Below are positions 18,629 through 26,817 of a stretch of DNA of 64,000 nucleotides, in pieces. The first letter of the stretch is position 1, and each line of letters begins with the position of its first letter. Below the pieces are notes generated by a model. It had not been told where the DNA came from, did not search any database, and worked only from the letters and a program-made list of their open reading frames with translations. The stretch comes from CBDDBK01 sp965225715 (lineage in GTDB: Bacteria > Bacteroidota > Bacteroidia > Cytophagales > Flammeovirgaceae). The stretch covers positions 558,001-622,000 of the forward strand of contig CBDDBK010000004.1 of the NCBI GenBank assembly GCA_965225715.1, in the 5' to 3' direction. The position numbers and the translations under genes are program-made.

Positions 18629-18713
18629 GTTACTTGAAAAAGAGAGTTTTTGGGATTCTAACCTATTGGTATTGATACTTAACGTTTCGCAAAATAAAAT
18701 AGCTTTGCTATAG
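18629..18713 (+). repeat. Interspersed repeat R1, long copy
   Basis: Runs from TACTCAGGTTACTTGAAAAA to AAAATAGCTTTGCTATAG. It matches the minus-strand copy at 31832-31925 almost base for base, including AACCTATTGGTATTGA and AACGTTTCGCAAAATAAAAT. Confidence 0.8.
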
Positions 18714-18892
18714 TTTTGAAAATAACCATTTTTAAAATTAAAATAGACTATAAGTTTGGAAAAAAGGAACTAAATAATTATAGTTCCTTTTATGAAAAAA
18801 GAAAAAACCCCATCCAAGAATTCATGAAATGGGCTTAGAATAGCCAAGATAGTAAGAGTTTTCAAAATAGACAAAAAAAATACTCGAACTTA

Positions 18893-19096
18893 GAGCGTGT
18901 TTAGTTTTTTTTAATTTATTGATAATCAAATAGTAATAGATAAAAAAGCGGTTTTTTTTATCCCATTACTAAAGTTTCAATTATCTTATTATCAGCTACT
19001 TGTTATATTTTACTGTATAAAGAAAAAAACCAAAAAATACGATTAAATAGTTTATTATCAATTTTTTATACCATAAAAATAAAAACTAAACACGCT
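18893..19096 (+). mobile_element. 204-bp MITE (M1) with 17-bp perfect TIRs and TTA target duplication
   Basis: Ends are GAGCGTGTTTAGTTTTT (18893-18909) and its exact reverse complement (19080-19096), flanked by TTA at 18890-18892 and 19097-19099. A 3-bp TNA duplication is known for some IS5-family groups, so an IS5-type transposase may mobilise it. No coding capacity. It sits 12 bases upstream of the IS4 transposase start and separates that gene from its original 5' region. A diverged copy lies at 9830-9947. Confidence 0.85.
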
Positions 19097-19108
19097 CTTA
19101 GGCAAGCT

Positions 19109-20068
19109 ATGAGTCAAGCTAAGCATTGCCATGATCTTAAAATAGCGTCTAAAATAGACTCTTCAAATGGAATTATGAGTGTTTTAAGAAATATAGAAAG
19201 GTTCCTTTCAAATAAATGGATTAGGCCAGAAGATAACTATTTGCCGTTTTTACAGTTTTTTGCACCTTTTTATAAAGACCGAGAAAAGATCTATTTACTT
19301 ATGGACGGAACGCATGCAGGAAAAAATAAAACTCTCATGGTCAGTTTTTTATATAAGGATAAAGTCATTCTGCTCGTTTGGCTTTCAGAATCTGGGACTA
19401 AAGGGAATTTTAAAGAAGATAGACCCATTGAACTGATGGCTAAGGCCCTTCGGGCTTTAAAAGGTTTAGCTATAAGCAGTCGCGTTGTTTTACTGGGCGA
19501 TGGGGAATTTGACGGTTCAAATTTCCGATCTTTTTTGGAGAAAAATAACTGCCTATTTGTGAGTCGGACAAGTTGTAATAGAGTTTTTTATAATCACTAT
19601 ACTGAACCTTTTCAGCCCCGTGATATTGATACGGATACAAGTAATAATCCGATTTTTATTTCTGATGTTAAGGATAGCAACGGGCCTGAGGATAACTTGC
19701 TGATAAGCCGTGCCAACAAAAAGCGAAAGCTGACTTATTTGATAACAAATATGGATGATGGGCACTGGGTTTCTTCTAGTTATGCAAAACGCTATAAAAC
19801 GGAGACGCTTTTTAGGGATATGAAAACTAAGGGCTTTCATTCACAAAAGAGCCAAATTGAAAAACCCAAGCATTTGGATAATTTGATTATTGTTATGGCT
19901 TTAGCTTATATCTGTGTTTTAGTGATTGGCACTTGGGTTTGCACTAAGGATAAATTACTATGGCATCTTCTGGGTTCAAAAAAACTAAATTATTCATTGA
20001 TACAAATAGGTTTTTTGACTTTAGAACATTTAGAAATTCAAAATCAACATTTTAATAATACAAGTTAG
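19109..20068 (+). CDS. IS4-family transposase
   Basis: 319 residues of a DDE transposase. Candidate catalytic residues are D66 in LLMDGTH, D131 in LLGDGEFDG and E232 in RYKTETLFRDMK, the IS4-type Y-x2-E-x6-K-like box. The core looks intact. The MITE inserted 12 bases upstream; the frame reads back through the pre-insertion sequence for only about ten codons to a stop, so the N-terminus may be slightly truncated and the native promoter displaced. I could not identify terminal inverted repeats, so the left end of the IS may be lost. Confidence 0.85.
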   Translation: MSQAKHCHDLKIASKIDSSNGIMSVLRNIERFLSNKWIRPEDNYLPFLQFFAPFYKDREKIYLLMDGTHAGKNKTLMVSFLYKDKVILLVWLSESGTKGNFKEDRPIELMAKALRALKGLAISSRVVLLGDGEFDGSNFRSFLEKNNCLFVSRTSCNRVFYNHYTEPFQPRDIDTDTSNNPIFISDVKDSNGPEDNLLISRANKKRKLTYLITNMDDGHWVSSSYAKRYKTETLFRDMKTKGFHSQKSQIEKPKHLDNLIIVMALAYICVLVIGTWVCTKDKLLWHLLGSKKLNYSLIQIGFLTLEHLEIQNQHFNNTS

Positions 20069-20200
20069 AATGTCATAAAACTATGCCAATCTATCCTAAA
20101 AACCAATTTAATTTTTATTTATTTGTGTCGGGTACTATAATATAAACTTGATTTTGTAAATAAAAGTTTATCAATGTGCAACATTTAAATTTTTATATCA

Positions 20201-20236
20201 AAACAAAAGCCTACTCAAAAATCAAGCAGGCTTTCT
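20201..20236 (-). terminator. Intrinsic terminator of tuf
   Basis: AAAGCCTACT (20206-20215) and AGCAGGCTTT (20225-20234) form a strong stem. On the minus strand it is followed by TTTGTTTTG, 40 bases past the tuf stop. Confidence 0.8.
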
Positions 20237-20271
20237 TTATATTATTTATGAAAGACTATTCGAAGTTTATT

Positions 20272-21462
20272 TTAGTCCATAATTTCTACAATTTGACCAG
20301 CACCTACAGTCCTACCACCTTCTCTAATAGCAAATTGCAAACCTTTTTCCATAGCAATTTCTTTTTGAAGGTCAACGGTAATAGTAATATTATCGCCTGG
20401 CATAACCATTTCTACACCTTTAGGCAAGCTAATTTTTCCTGTTACATCAGTAGTACGGAAATAAAACTGAGGATTATAACCTTTAAAAAATGGGGTATGT
20501 CTTCCACCTTCTTCCTTTTTTAAAACATATGCTTCTGCTTTAAATTTAGTATGTGTTTTTACACTACCGGGTTTACATATAACCATTCCTCGTTTTACAG
20601 TCTCTTTATCAATACCTCTAAGTAAAAGCCCAACGTTATCTCCAGCTTCTCCTCTATCTAATATCTTTCTAAACATTTCAACACCAGTAACCGTAGACTT
20701 TAATCCTTTTGGAGCATTCATACCTATAATATCAACACTTTCACCTGAATTAATTACACCTCTTTCTATTCTACCAGTAGCTACTGTTCCACGGCCAGTG
20801 ATAGAAAATATATCTTCGACAGGCATTAAAAATGGTTTATCAGTGATACGAGGAGGTATAACAATATGTTCATCTACATTATTCATTAATTCTTGAACAC
20901 TACTAACCCACTTTTCTTCTCCATTTAAGGCGCCAAGTGCTGAACCACGTATAATTGGAATATTATCTCCGTCAAAATCATAAAAGGAAAGTAATTCTCT
21001 AATTTCTAATTCTACTAATTCTAAAAGTTCTTCATCATCAACCATATCAACTTTATTCATGAAAACGACTATTGAAGGTACACCAACTTGTCTTGCTAAA
21101 AGGATATGTTCACGGGTTTGAGGCATAGGACCATCTGTAGCTGCTACAACTAAGATAGCACCATCCATTTGAGCAGCTCCAGTTACCATATTTTTTACAT
21201 AATCGGCATGTCCAGGGCAATCTACATGTGCATAATGACGGTTAGCTGTAGCATATTCTACATGTGAAGTATTAATAGTTATGCCTCTTTCTTTTTCTTC
21301 TGGGGCATTATCTATAGAATCAAAATCCATAGCTGATGCAAAACCTTGCCCTGATAATACATTTGTAATAGCAGCGGTAAGAGTAGTTTTACCATGATCA
21401 ACATGTCCTATAGTACCTATATTAAGGTGTGGTTTTGAACGATCAAAATGTTCTTTAGCCAT
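20272..21462 (-). CDS. tuf: Elongation factor Tu
   Basis: The GTPase that carries aminoacyl-tRNA to the ribosome. 396 residues, full length. G1 GHVDHGKTTL (about 19-28), G2 with RGITINTSHVEY, G3 DCPGHADY, G4 NKVDMVDD, G5 SALGAL, then domains II and III ending AGQIVEIMD. Preceded by tRNA-Thr, -Gly and -Tyr on the same strand, the classic tRNA-tuf arrangement, and followed by a strong terminator. The tRNA-Trp, secE, nusG and ribosomal genes that often follow tuf in this phylum are replaced by an IS4 element and repeats. Confidence 0.99.
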   Translation of the reverse strand: MAKEHFDRSKPHLNIGTIGHVDHGKTTLTAAITNVLSGQGFASAMDFDSIDNAPEEKERGITINTSHVEYATANRHYAHVDCPGHADYVKNMVTGAAQMDGAILVVAATDGPMPQTREHILLARQVGVPSIVVFMNKVDMVDDEELLELVELEIRELLSFYDFDGDNIPIIRGSALGALNGEEKWVSSVQELMNNVDEHIVIPPRITDKPFLMPVEDIFSITGRGTVATGRIERGVINSGESVDIIGMNAPKGLKSTVTGVEMFRKILDRGEAGDNVGLLLRGIDKETVKRGMVICKPGSVKTHTKFKAEAYVLKKEEGGRHTPFFKGYNPQFYFRTTDVTGKISLPKGVEMVMPGDNITITVDLQKEIAMEKGLQFAIREGGRTVGAGQIVEIMD

Positions 21463-21516
21463 TGTTATTTAAGTAAAAAAAATATATAAAAATAATCAAT
21501 AAAATTACAATTGATG

Positions 21517-21588
21517 AGCCAATGATGGGATTTGAACCCATGCCCTCTTCCTTACCAAGGAAGTGCTCTACCCCTGAGCTACATCGGC
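21517..21588 (-). tRNA. tRNA-Thr (anticodon GGT)
   Basis: The minus strand folds as a cloverleaf: acceptor GCCGATG/CATTGGC, anticodon arm CTTCC-TTGGTAA-GGAAG with anticodon GGT, T arm containing GGTTCAAATCC. CCA is not encoded. 55 bases upstream of tuf. Confidence 0.96.
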
Positions 21589-21620
21589 ACAGAATACAAA
21601 ACTAAAAGCAAACGAATATG

Positions 21621-21693
21621 AGCGGAAGACGAGGTTCGAACTCGCGACCTATAGCTTGGAAGGCTATCGCTCTACCAACTGAGCTACTCCCGC
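21621..21693 (-). tRNA. tRNA-Gly (anticodon TCC)
   Basis: Acceptor GCGGGAG/CTTCCGC, anticodon arm ATAGC-CTTCCAA-GCTAT (anticodon TCC), T loop GAGTTCGAACCTC. CCA not encoded. Confidence 0.96.
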
Positions 21694-21735
21694 TTTTTAC
21701 TTTTATATAAAGCGCCTTTGTCAGAATTTATTCTG

Positions 21736-21816
21736 TGGGGAAGGTAGGATTCGAACCTACGAAGCCGAAGCAACGGATTTACAGTCCGTCCCATTTGACC
21801 GCTCTGGAACTTCCCC
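21736..21816 (-). tRNA. tRNA-Tyr (anticodon GTA)
   Basis: Acceptor GGGGAAG/CTTCCCC, anticodon loop CTGTAAA (anticodon GTA), and the long variable arm expected of tRNA-Tyr. First tRNA of the tuf cluster. Confidence 0.96.
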
Positions 21817-21885
21817 AAGTAAAAATAGTATTAAATTAAAATAAATTATCTTTATTTAATTCATAAAAAAATAATTTTTTAAATT

Positions 21886-22650
21886 CTAACCATTTCCAAA
21901 TAATCTAAGTAACACTACAGAAAGGCCTATTAAAGTGAAACTAATTCCAATAGTCCATTGCAATGTATTAAAGTGTCTACTCGTATATTTTTGGTGGTCT
22001 TGAAAGCGTTTATCTACTAATTCGAAACCATTTTTCATCAATGATAATACTTCTTCAAACCGTTTATCTACTGCTTCAAACCGCTTATCTACTGCTTCAA
22101 ACCGTTTGTTCATATCTTCAAACCGCTTATCTACTGCTTCAAAACGCTTATCTACTGCTTCAAAACGCTTATCTACTGCTTCAAACCGTTTGTTCATATC
22201 TTCAAACCGCTTATCTACTGCTTCAAACCGCTTATCTACTGCTTCAAAACGTTTGTTCATATCTTCAAACCGCTTATCTACTGCTTCAAACCCATTTTTT
22301 ATTAACAATACCATATCTTCAAAACGCTTATCTACTGCTTCAAACCGCTTATCTACTGCTTCAAACCCATTTTTTATTAACAATACCATATCTTCAAAAC
22401 GCTTATCTACTGCTTCAAACCCATTTTGCATCAACTCTCTTTGGTATTTCAACTCTTGTTCTAAAATGATAAGACGTTCATTTTGACTTTTTATTCTATT
22501 TAATTCACTTTGAAGGTGATTATTTTGGAGTTTTAGTCCATTTAACTCATTATTAACAAGTTTACTTAGCTCTTCTTTAATAGAGTAGTGAATCTCTTCT
22601 TTAACTTCAAGACTAATATTACTCATGAACTTAGGTTTAATATCTTTCAA
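21886..22650 (-). CDS. Repetitive heptad coiled-coil protein with C-terminal membrane anchor
   Basis: 254 residues. After a charged coiled-coil start (about 10-70) comes a run of heptads of the type FEAVDKR/FEDMNKR (about 75-205) at near-identical nucleotide sequence, then one C-terminal hydrophobic helix (WTIGISFTLIGLSVVLLRLF, about 228-248). The heptads keep hydrophobic residues in a/d spacing, so a long parallel coiled coil anchored by its C-terminus is expected. Similar short repetitive coiled-coil membrane proteins of unknown role occur in many bacteria. The 21/42-base DNA repeat makes length change by slippage likely. No enzymatic motif. Located 70 bases upstream of the tRNA-Tyr/tuf cluster on the same strand. 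The 377 bases upstream (22651-23027) show no gene. Confidence 0.75.
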   Translation of the reverse strand: MKDIKPKFMSNISLEVKEEIHYSIKEELSKLVNNELNGLKLQNNHLQSELNRIKSQNERLIILEQELKYQRELMQNGFEAVDKRFEDMVLLIKNGFEAVDKRFEAVDKRFEDMVLLIKNGFEAVDKRFEDMNKRFEAVDKRFEAVDKRFEDMNKRFEAVDKRFEAVDKRFEAVDKRFEDMNKRFEAVDKRFEAVDKRFEEVLSLMKNGFELVDKRFQDHQKYTSRHFNTLQWTIGISFTLIGLSVVLLRLFGNG

Positions 22651-23027
22651 AATAAAACTATAGGCTTTGTTATAACATTTCCAATACCTATAAAACTAAA
22701 CGGGTATGCAAAAGAACAAAAAATAATTAAAATACGTATCTAAGTTTCAAACTTATTTTTTAAATATATTATATAAGTTTATTTTTAAAAAATATTTTTG
22801 GTTATTTTTCAAATATCATGAAGTTTTAAAAACATTGATAACCAGTTTTTTTATAAAAAAATCAATAATTTCTACTATTTAGCCTTTCACATCAAATTTT
22901 TATATTAAAGCCTACTAAAGTTTTTTTAAATAGAGTAAAATAATAGTTTTAGTTTTATAGCGAAACTTTTTATAGCACTAAGTTTAGTTTTAATTATATG
23001 AAGCTACTAATAACATATTTGAGTATT

Positions 23028-24398
23028 TTATTTATTTATGATATAATAAATATTAGCTTCTTTTTGAGTGTAATATTGCTTAATATGAGGTAAATGTTGA
23101 AAAACTTTGGGCATATAACCTTCTAAATCTATAATTACTTCAGGCATATCTTTTATAAGGTAATCATCAATTGTAAGAATGTTTTGGAATGTATTCAAAT
23201 TTTGAAATAAAGGCTTTGATAACGTCCAGTCTAAAAAAGTTCCTGAAAATTGATTATCAATATAATAACTTAAATCATCTCCTAAAACTAAAATAGTTTT
23301 ATTTGTAAAAGCTATTTTTTGTTTTGAAAGTTGTAAAGATTTTTTCCTTATGCTATAAGGATTAGAGTAAGCAAAAGTAAATAATAGAAAGATACTCAAC
23401 CAAAATCCTAAAAACCGCAACCATTTTTTTCTTAATGCAAAGAGGAATAAAGTAAAAAAAAGAGCAAAAGGTATGGCAAAGACAAATAAATAACCGGGGG
23501 TTAAATGCGGTTTAAAAATAAAAAAACTACCTACCGATAAAAGTAAAATAATCACAAAATCAATATGCCTTTTCATATCACTGGGTTTATACTTTCCAAA
23601 TACCCAACTTACAAAAAGAATAAAAATAAAAAAAACAGACCACCCCAAAAAATAAGAACGCATTAGATTATAATTAAGAAAAGTAGGCGTCTCTTGAAAG
23701 AAAAAATACTGTTTGATAAAATATGTAAAGCGACTTGTCAGCACAAAATAAGCACAAGTGCTTAGAAATACAAAACTAAAACCGTAAAGTAAAAATAAAA
23801 AATTTTCAAATCTTCTTGTTTCCGATATAGTAATATGCCAAATAAAAAATAAAGCAAAAAATAAGAACGGTTGAAAAAATAAACCTGAAAGTGCTAATAA
23901 CATACCTACATACATAAAAGTATACTTACTTTTTTTTAGACTGAAGGTTAAAGATAATGAAAACATAATGAATGAATTGGCTAATAACAAAGGTGAAAGA
24001 TTGAAAAGATCAGAGGTTATATGAGCAAAGAATAAGTAAAAAAAAAGTGGAAAAAAATTCGGTCTGTCAAAAATTCGGAGTCTCATGAAAATGTTATTCA
24101 ACTGAATACCTTGTATTAATAAAAGAATAGCAGCGATAATTTCTCCAATAAAAAGAGAACGACCAAAGAAAAAAGTAATCATTTGATAAGTTCCTGCACT
24201 CAGAGGTGCCATAGTATGCCATACATTTTTATAAAGTAAGTAACCTCGATTTAAGCTTTCGCCAAGCAAAAAATAGGATAAGTTCGGGATGGATAAAGAT
24301 GGTTCAAAAAAATATAAACAACCCAAACGTACTACTATGAAAAGTAAGCCAAGTTTAATATAAGTATATAAACTGTTATTAATAAACCAATTTAGCAT
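23028..24398 (-). CDS. Polytopic membrane protein, possible glycosyltransferase-39-like
   Basis: 456 residues, about ten to eleven hydrophobic helices followed by a soluble tail of about 100 residues. The first loop (GESLNRGYLLYKNVWHTMAP then LSAGTYQM) is reminiscent of GT39/ArnT-type polyprenyl-phosphate-sugar glycosyltransferases, where a similar loop holds the catalytic acid, but the expected Asp/Glu pair is not convincing. No firm family. It lies 101 bases downstream of porQ on the same strand, and a role in cell-surface glycan or T9SS-linked modification is a guess from context. Confidence 0.6.
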   Translation of the reverse strand: MLNWFINNSLYTYIKLGLLFIVVRLGCLYFFEPSLSIPNLSYFLLGESLNRGYLLYKNVWHTMAPLSAGTYQMITFFFGRSLFIGEIIAAILLLIQGIQLNNIFMRLRIFDRPNFFPLFFYLFFAHITSDLFNLSPLLLANSFIMFSLSLTFSLKKSKYTFMYVGMLLALSGLFFQPFLFFALFFIWHITISETRRFENFLFLLYGFSFVFLSTCAYFVLTSRFTYFIKQYFFFQETPTFLNYNLMRSYFLGWSVFFIFILFVSWVFGKYKPSDMKRHIDFVIILLLSVGSFFIFKPHLTPGYLFVFAIPFALFFTLFLFALRKKWLRFLGFWLSIFLLFTFAYSNPYSIRKKSLQLSKQKIAFTNKTILVLGDDLSYYIDNQFSGTFLDWTLSKPLFQNLNTFQNILTIDDYLIKDMPEVIIDLEGYMPKVFQHLPHIKQYYTQKEANIYYIINK

Positions 24399-24499
24399 GA
24401 AGATCTATTAGGTAAAATGGGATAATAATTGATCTCTGGTATTTCATATTTCAAAACTTTGAATTTACAAATTAAAACTAAAAAGCTATGAGTTATTTC

Positions 24500-25516
24500 C
24501 TAATTAATAACTTTCTTTTTTCTTATAAAATTTTTAGGTTTAAAAGCAAAACTCAAGGCATGATTAGCATAATTAGCTCTAGCTAGATAGTAGGCATAGC
24601 TTATATTAATTTTTTTTACTTTTAATTTTATACCTAATCCAATACCACTACCTAATTCTTGCTTCATCAGAAAATTATAACCAAAATAAATATGAAAATT
24701 AGATATTAGTTCTAATTCGCTTGATAAAATCATATATCTGGAAAAACGGTTTAAAAAAGATACCGATTGGTTATCTATACCTAATAGATTATTTTGTTGA
24801 ATGTCATTATAAACGATATTAGAAACTAATAAGTTATGGAATGTTAAGGAGAAAGTAAAAGGGAATTTTTCAGGTTTAAATGTCGTCCCTATTTGCAAAT
24901 CTAAAGGTGAATTAAAAATTTCATTTTCGCTTAAATTTTTGATAATAAATCCTAAATTTTTTATAGCCAGAGCGATTCGAAAATCTTTTTTAGGATGGAA
25001 AAAAGTAGTTGCGATGTCCAAAAAAACTGCTTGCCCTGAATATTGATCGATGCTGGCACCTGCCCATTTTAACCCTATGCCAAGACTAAAAGGTTTAATT
25101 TCATAAGCATAATTTAGAATTAAAGCATAGTCAAAAGCTTTAAAATCAGAGATGTAATTACCTTGCAAGTCATACCCTGTTAAAGTTCCGTAACTGATAG
25201 ATTTAATGGTGAAGGCTAAAGGTCCTAATTTTTTAATTTTAAAGATATAAGTAATATTATTTTGAATCACATCCCCATAATAAATATTAATATCAAAAAG
25301 AGTTTCATTTACCATGTTTTTATTTAACAAAGCAGGGTTGGCATTTAAAAAATTAATATCAGATTCTTGGGTCAAATTAGTGCCCCCCAAAGCAATTAAA
25401 TTGGCATTACTGGCCAATGAAATAGATTCAAAAGAGCCTATTCCTCCCAATTGAGCTAATCCATTAAATACTAATAAATTAGATAAAAAAAAGAGAATTA
25501 ATACAGTTTTAGTCAT
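24500..25516 (-). CDS. porQ: Type IX secretion system protein PorQ
   Basis: 338 residues with a signal peptide (ending NGLAQ) followed by GGIGSFESISLASNANLIALGG, the PorQ opening. The rest is an outer-membrane beta-barrel of the PorV/PorQ type. PorQ works with PorU, PorV and PorZ in the attachment complex that processes T9SS cargo at the surface. The three LRR proteins of this window carry the matching sorting tail. Confidence 0.85.
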   Translation of the reverse strand: MTKTVLILFFLSNLLVFNGLAQLGGIGSFESISLASNANLIALGGTNLTQESDINFLNANPALLNKNMVNETLFDINIYYGDVIQNNITYIFKIKKLGPLAFTIKSISYGTLTGYDLQGNYISDFKAFDYALILNYAYEIKPFSLGIGLKWAGASIDQYSGQAVFLDIATTFFHPKKDFRIALAIKNLGFIIKNLSENEIFNSPLDLQIGTTFKPEKFPFTFSLTFHNLLVSNIVYNDIQQNNLLGIDNQSVSFLNRFSRYMILSSELELISNFHIYFGYNFLMKQELGSGIGLGIKLKVKKINISYAYYLARANYANHALSFAFKPKNFIRKKKVIN

Positions 25517-25577
25517 GATTATAGTTCAAATAAAAAAAGTCAAGAATAGTATAAAATTTTAATTATCAACTATTTAA

Positions 25578-25619
25578 AATATTATGATAGCAATGCTATT
25601 TTTATCTAAGAAATGGTCA
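25578..25619 (-). repeat. R1 repeat fragment (3' end)
   Basis: GATAGCAATGCTATTTTTAT plus CTAAGAAATGGTCATT is the reverse complement of the R1 tail (TTTCTGAGATAAA ATAGC..GCTAT). Confidence 0.4.
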
Positions 25620-25639
25620 TTAAATTCTATATAGTAAAA

Positions 25640-25716
25640 TTTTTAAATATTTAATTTTCAATGATTTATATTTTAAAATTTTATATTTCTTACAAAAAAA
25701 ATAGTATATAGAATCT
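25640..25716 (+). repeat. Interspersed repeat R3, copy 1
   Basis: TTTTTAAATATTTAATTTTC through TAGTATATAGAATC matches 59360-59437 at roughly 80 percent by eye. AT-rich, no coding sense. An R2-like stretch follows at 25716-25800, just before the next gene. Confidence 0.45.
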
Positions 25717-25838
25717 ATTTTCAATTTTATTGATAACAAAAGGCTTATAAAAAAATAAAATTTGTATATAGCCTTTAAATTAAATTATTTAGAGGTTTTA
25801 TATCAATTTATTATAAAACTTATTAAACTATTATAAAG

Positions 25839-26711
25839 ATGAAAATATCAAAAAATGCTTTATCTCCAACTCCTATAACTACAATAAAAATACCAAATAA
25901 TTTGTATATAAAACGCCTTGATCTTACTCATCCTCAAATTATTGGTAATAAATGGTATAAATTAAAATATAATCTTGAATTAGCTAAAAGTAAAAAAATA
26001 AAACATTTAGTAACTTTTGGAGGGGCTTATTCCAACCATATTTTAGCTACAGCTTGGGCAGGTAAGTTATATGGTTTTAAGACAACAGCTTTTGTACGAG
26101 GTGAATTAACATTACCTTTAAATCCTGTGCTTCAGAAGGCTAAAAATTTAGGAATGACTCTATTATATATAGATAGAAAAACATATAGCCAAAAAGATCA
26201 ATCTCATATTTTAGAACAACTTATTTTTCCTTTAAAACCTTGTTATGTCTTACCAGAAGGTGGTACTAATAATTTGGCTATCAAAGGTTGTCAAGAAATT
26301 ATATCAGAAATAAATAAACAGCTTAAACATTATAGTTATATCTGTACGCCTGTAGGAACGGCAGGCACTTTTTTAGGATTAGCTTCTGGTATAAGAAAAG
26401 ATAGTAAACTTATAGGTTTTTCAGCTCTAAAAAATGCTTTTAGTTTAGAGGGAAAAGTCAATGATTATTTTTTCTCTCAAAATCTTCAAATTCCAAATTG
26501 GCAAATTATTCATGATTATCATTTTGGTGGTTTTGCTAAGAGACCAAATAAACTTAAATATTTTGCTAATAAATTTCAAAAAGACTATAATATAGCTCTA
26601 GATTTAACCTATACAGCTAAAATGTTTGCTGGAATTTTTGATTTGGTTAAAAAAAAATATTTTAAAAAATCTGATAGCATTGTAGCCTTACATACAGGTG
26701 GAATTTGGTAG
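25839..26711 (+). CDS. 1-aminocyclopropane-1-carboxylate deaminase / D-cysteine desulfhydrase family PLP enzyme
   Basis: 290 residues of a fold-type II PLP enzyme. The Schiff-base lysine is in IGNKWYKLKYNL (about 34-45), the substrate-binding loop is TFGGAYSNHILATA (about 60-73), and the phosphate-binding region is TPVGTAGTFLGLASG (about 170-184). The family includes ACC deaminase and D-cysteine desulfhydrase; D-cysteine or D-serine breakdown is more usual in bacteria of this kind, but substrate is not decided by the visible motifs. Slightly shorter than the usual 300-340. Confidence 0.85.
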   Translation: MKISKNALSPTPITTIKIPNNLYIKRLDLTHPQIIGNKWYKLKYNLELAKSKKIKHLVTFGGAYSNHILATAWAGKLYGFKTTAFVRGELTLPLNPVLQKAKNLGMTLLYIDRKTYSQKDQSHILEQLIFPLKPCYVLPEGGTNNLAIKGCQEIISEINKQLKHYSYICTPVGTAGTFLGLASGIRKDSKLIGFSALKNAFSLEGKVNDYFFSQNLQIPNWQIIHDYHFGGFAKRPNKLKYFANKFQKDYNIALDLTYTAKMFAGIFDLVKKKYFKKSDSIVALHTGGIW

Positions 26712-26763
26712 AATTTCATAAAATTTAGAACGATTAGGGTAAAATAAATTTACTTTTTTTAGA

Positions 26764-26771
26764 TATATTTG
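26764..26771 (+). promoter_or_regulatory. Candidate -7 box for the sigma-54 activator-lptE operon
   Basis: TATATTTG followed by C, 46 bases before the GTG at 26818. Confidence 0.45.
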
Positions 26772-26817
26772 CTATTTCCTAAATAAATTTTTAAATTATA
26801 AAATAGACTTTTAAAAA

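Noticed and set aside
22040..22430. Regular 21-base units suggesting a CRISPR array
   Set aside because: The units are contiguous and coding, without unique spacers of constant length, and no cas genes are present.
22041..22486. Two plus-strand frames opposite the coiled-coil gene
   Set aside because: They are antisense readings of the heptad DNA repeats and show only low-complexity LLLQT/STASN patterns.
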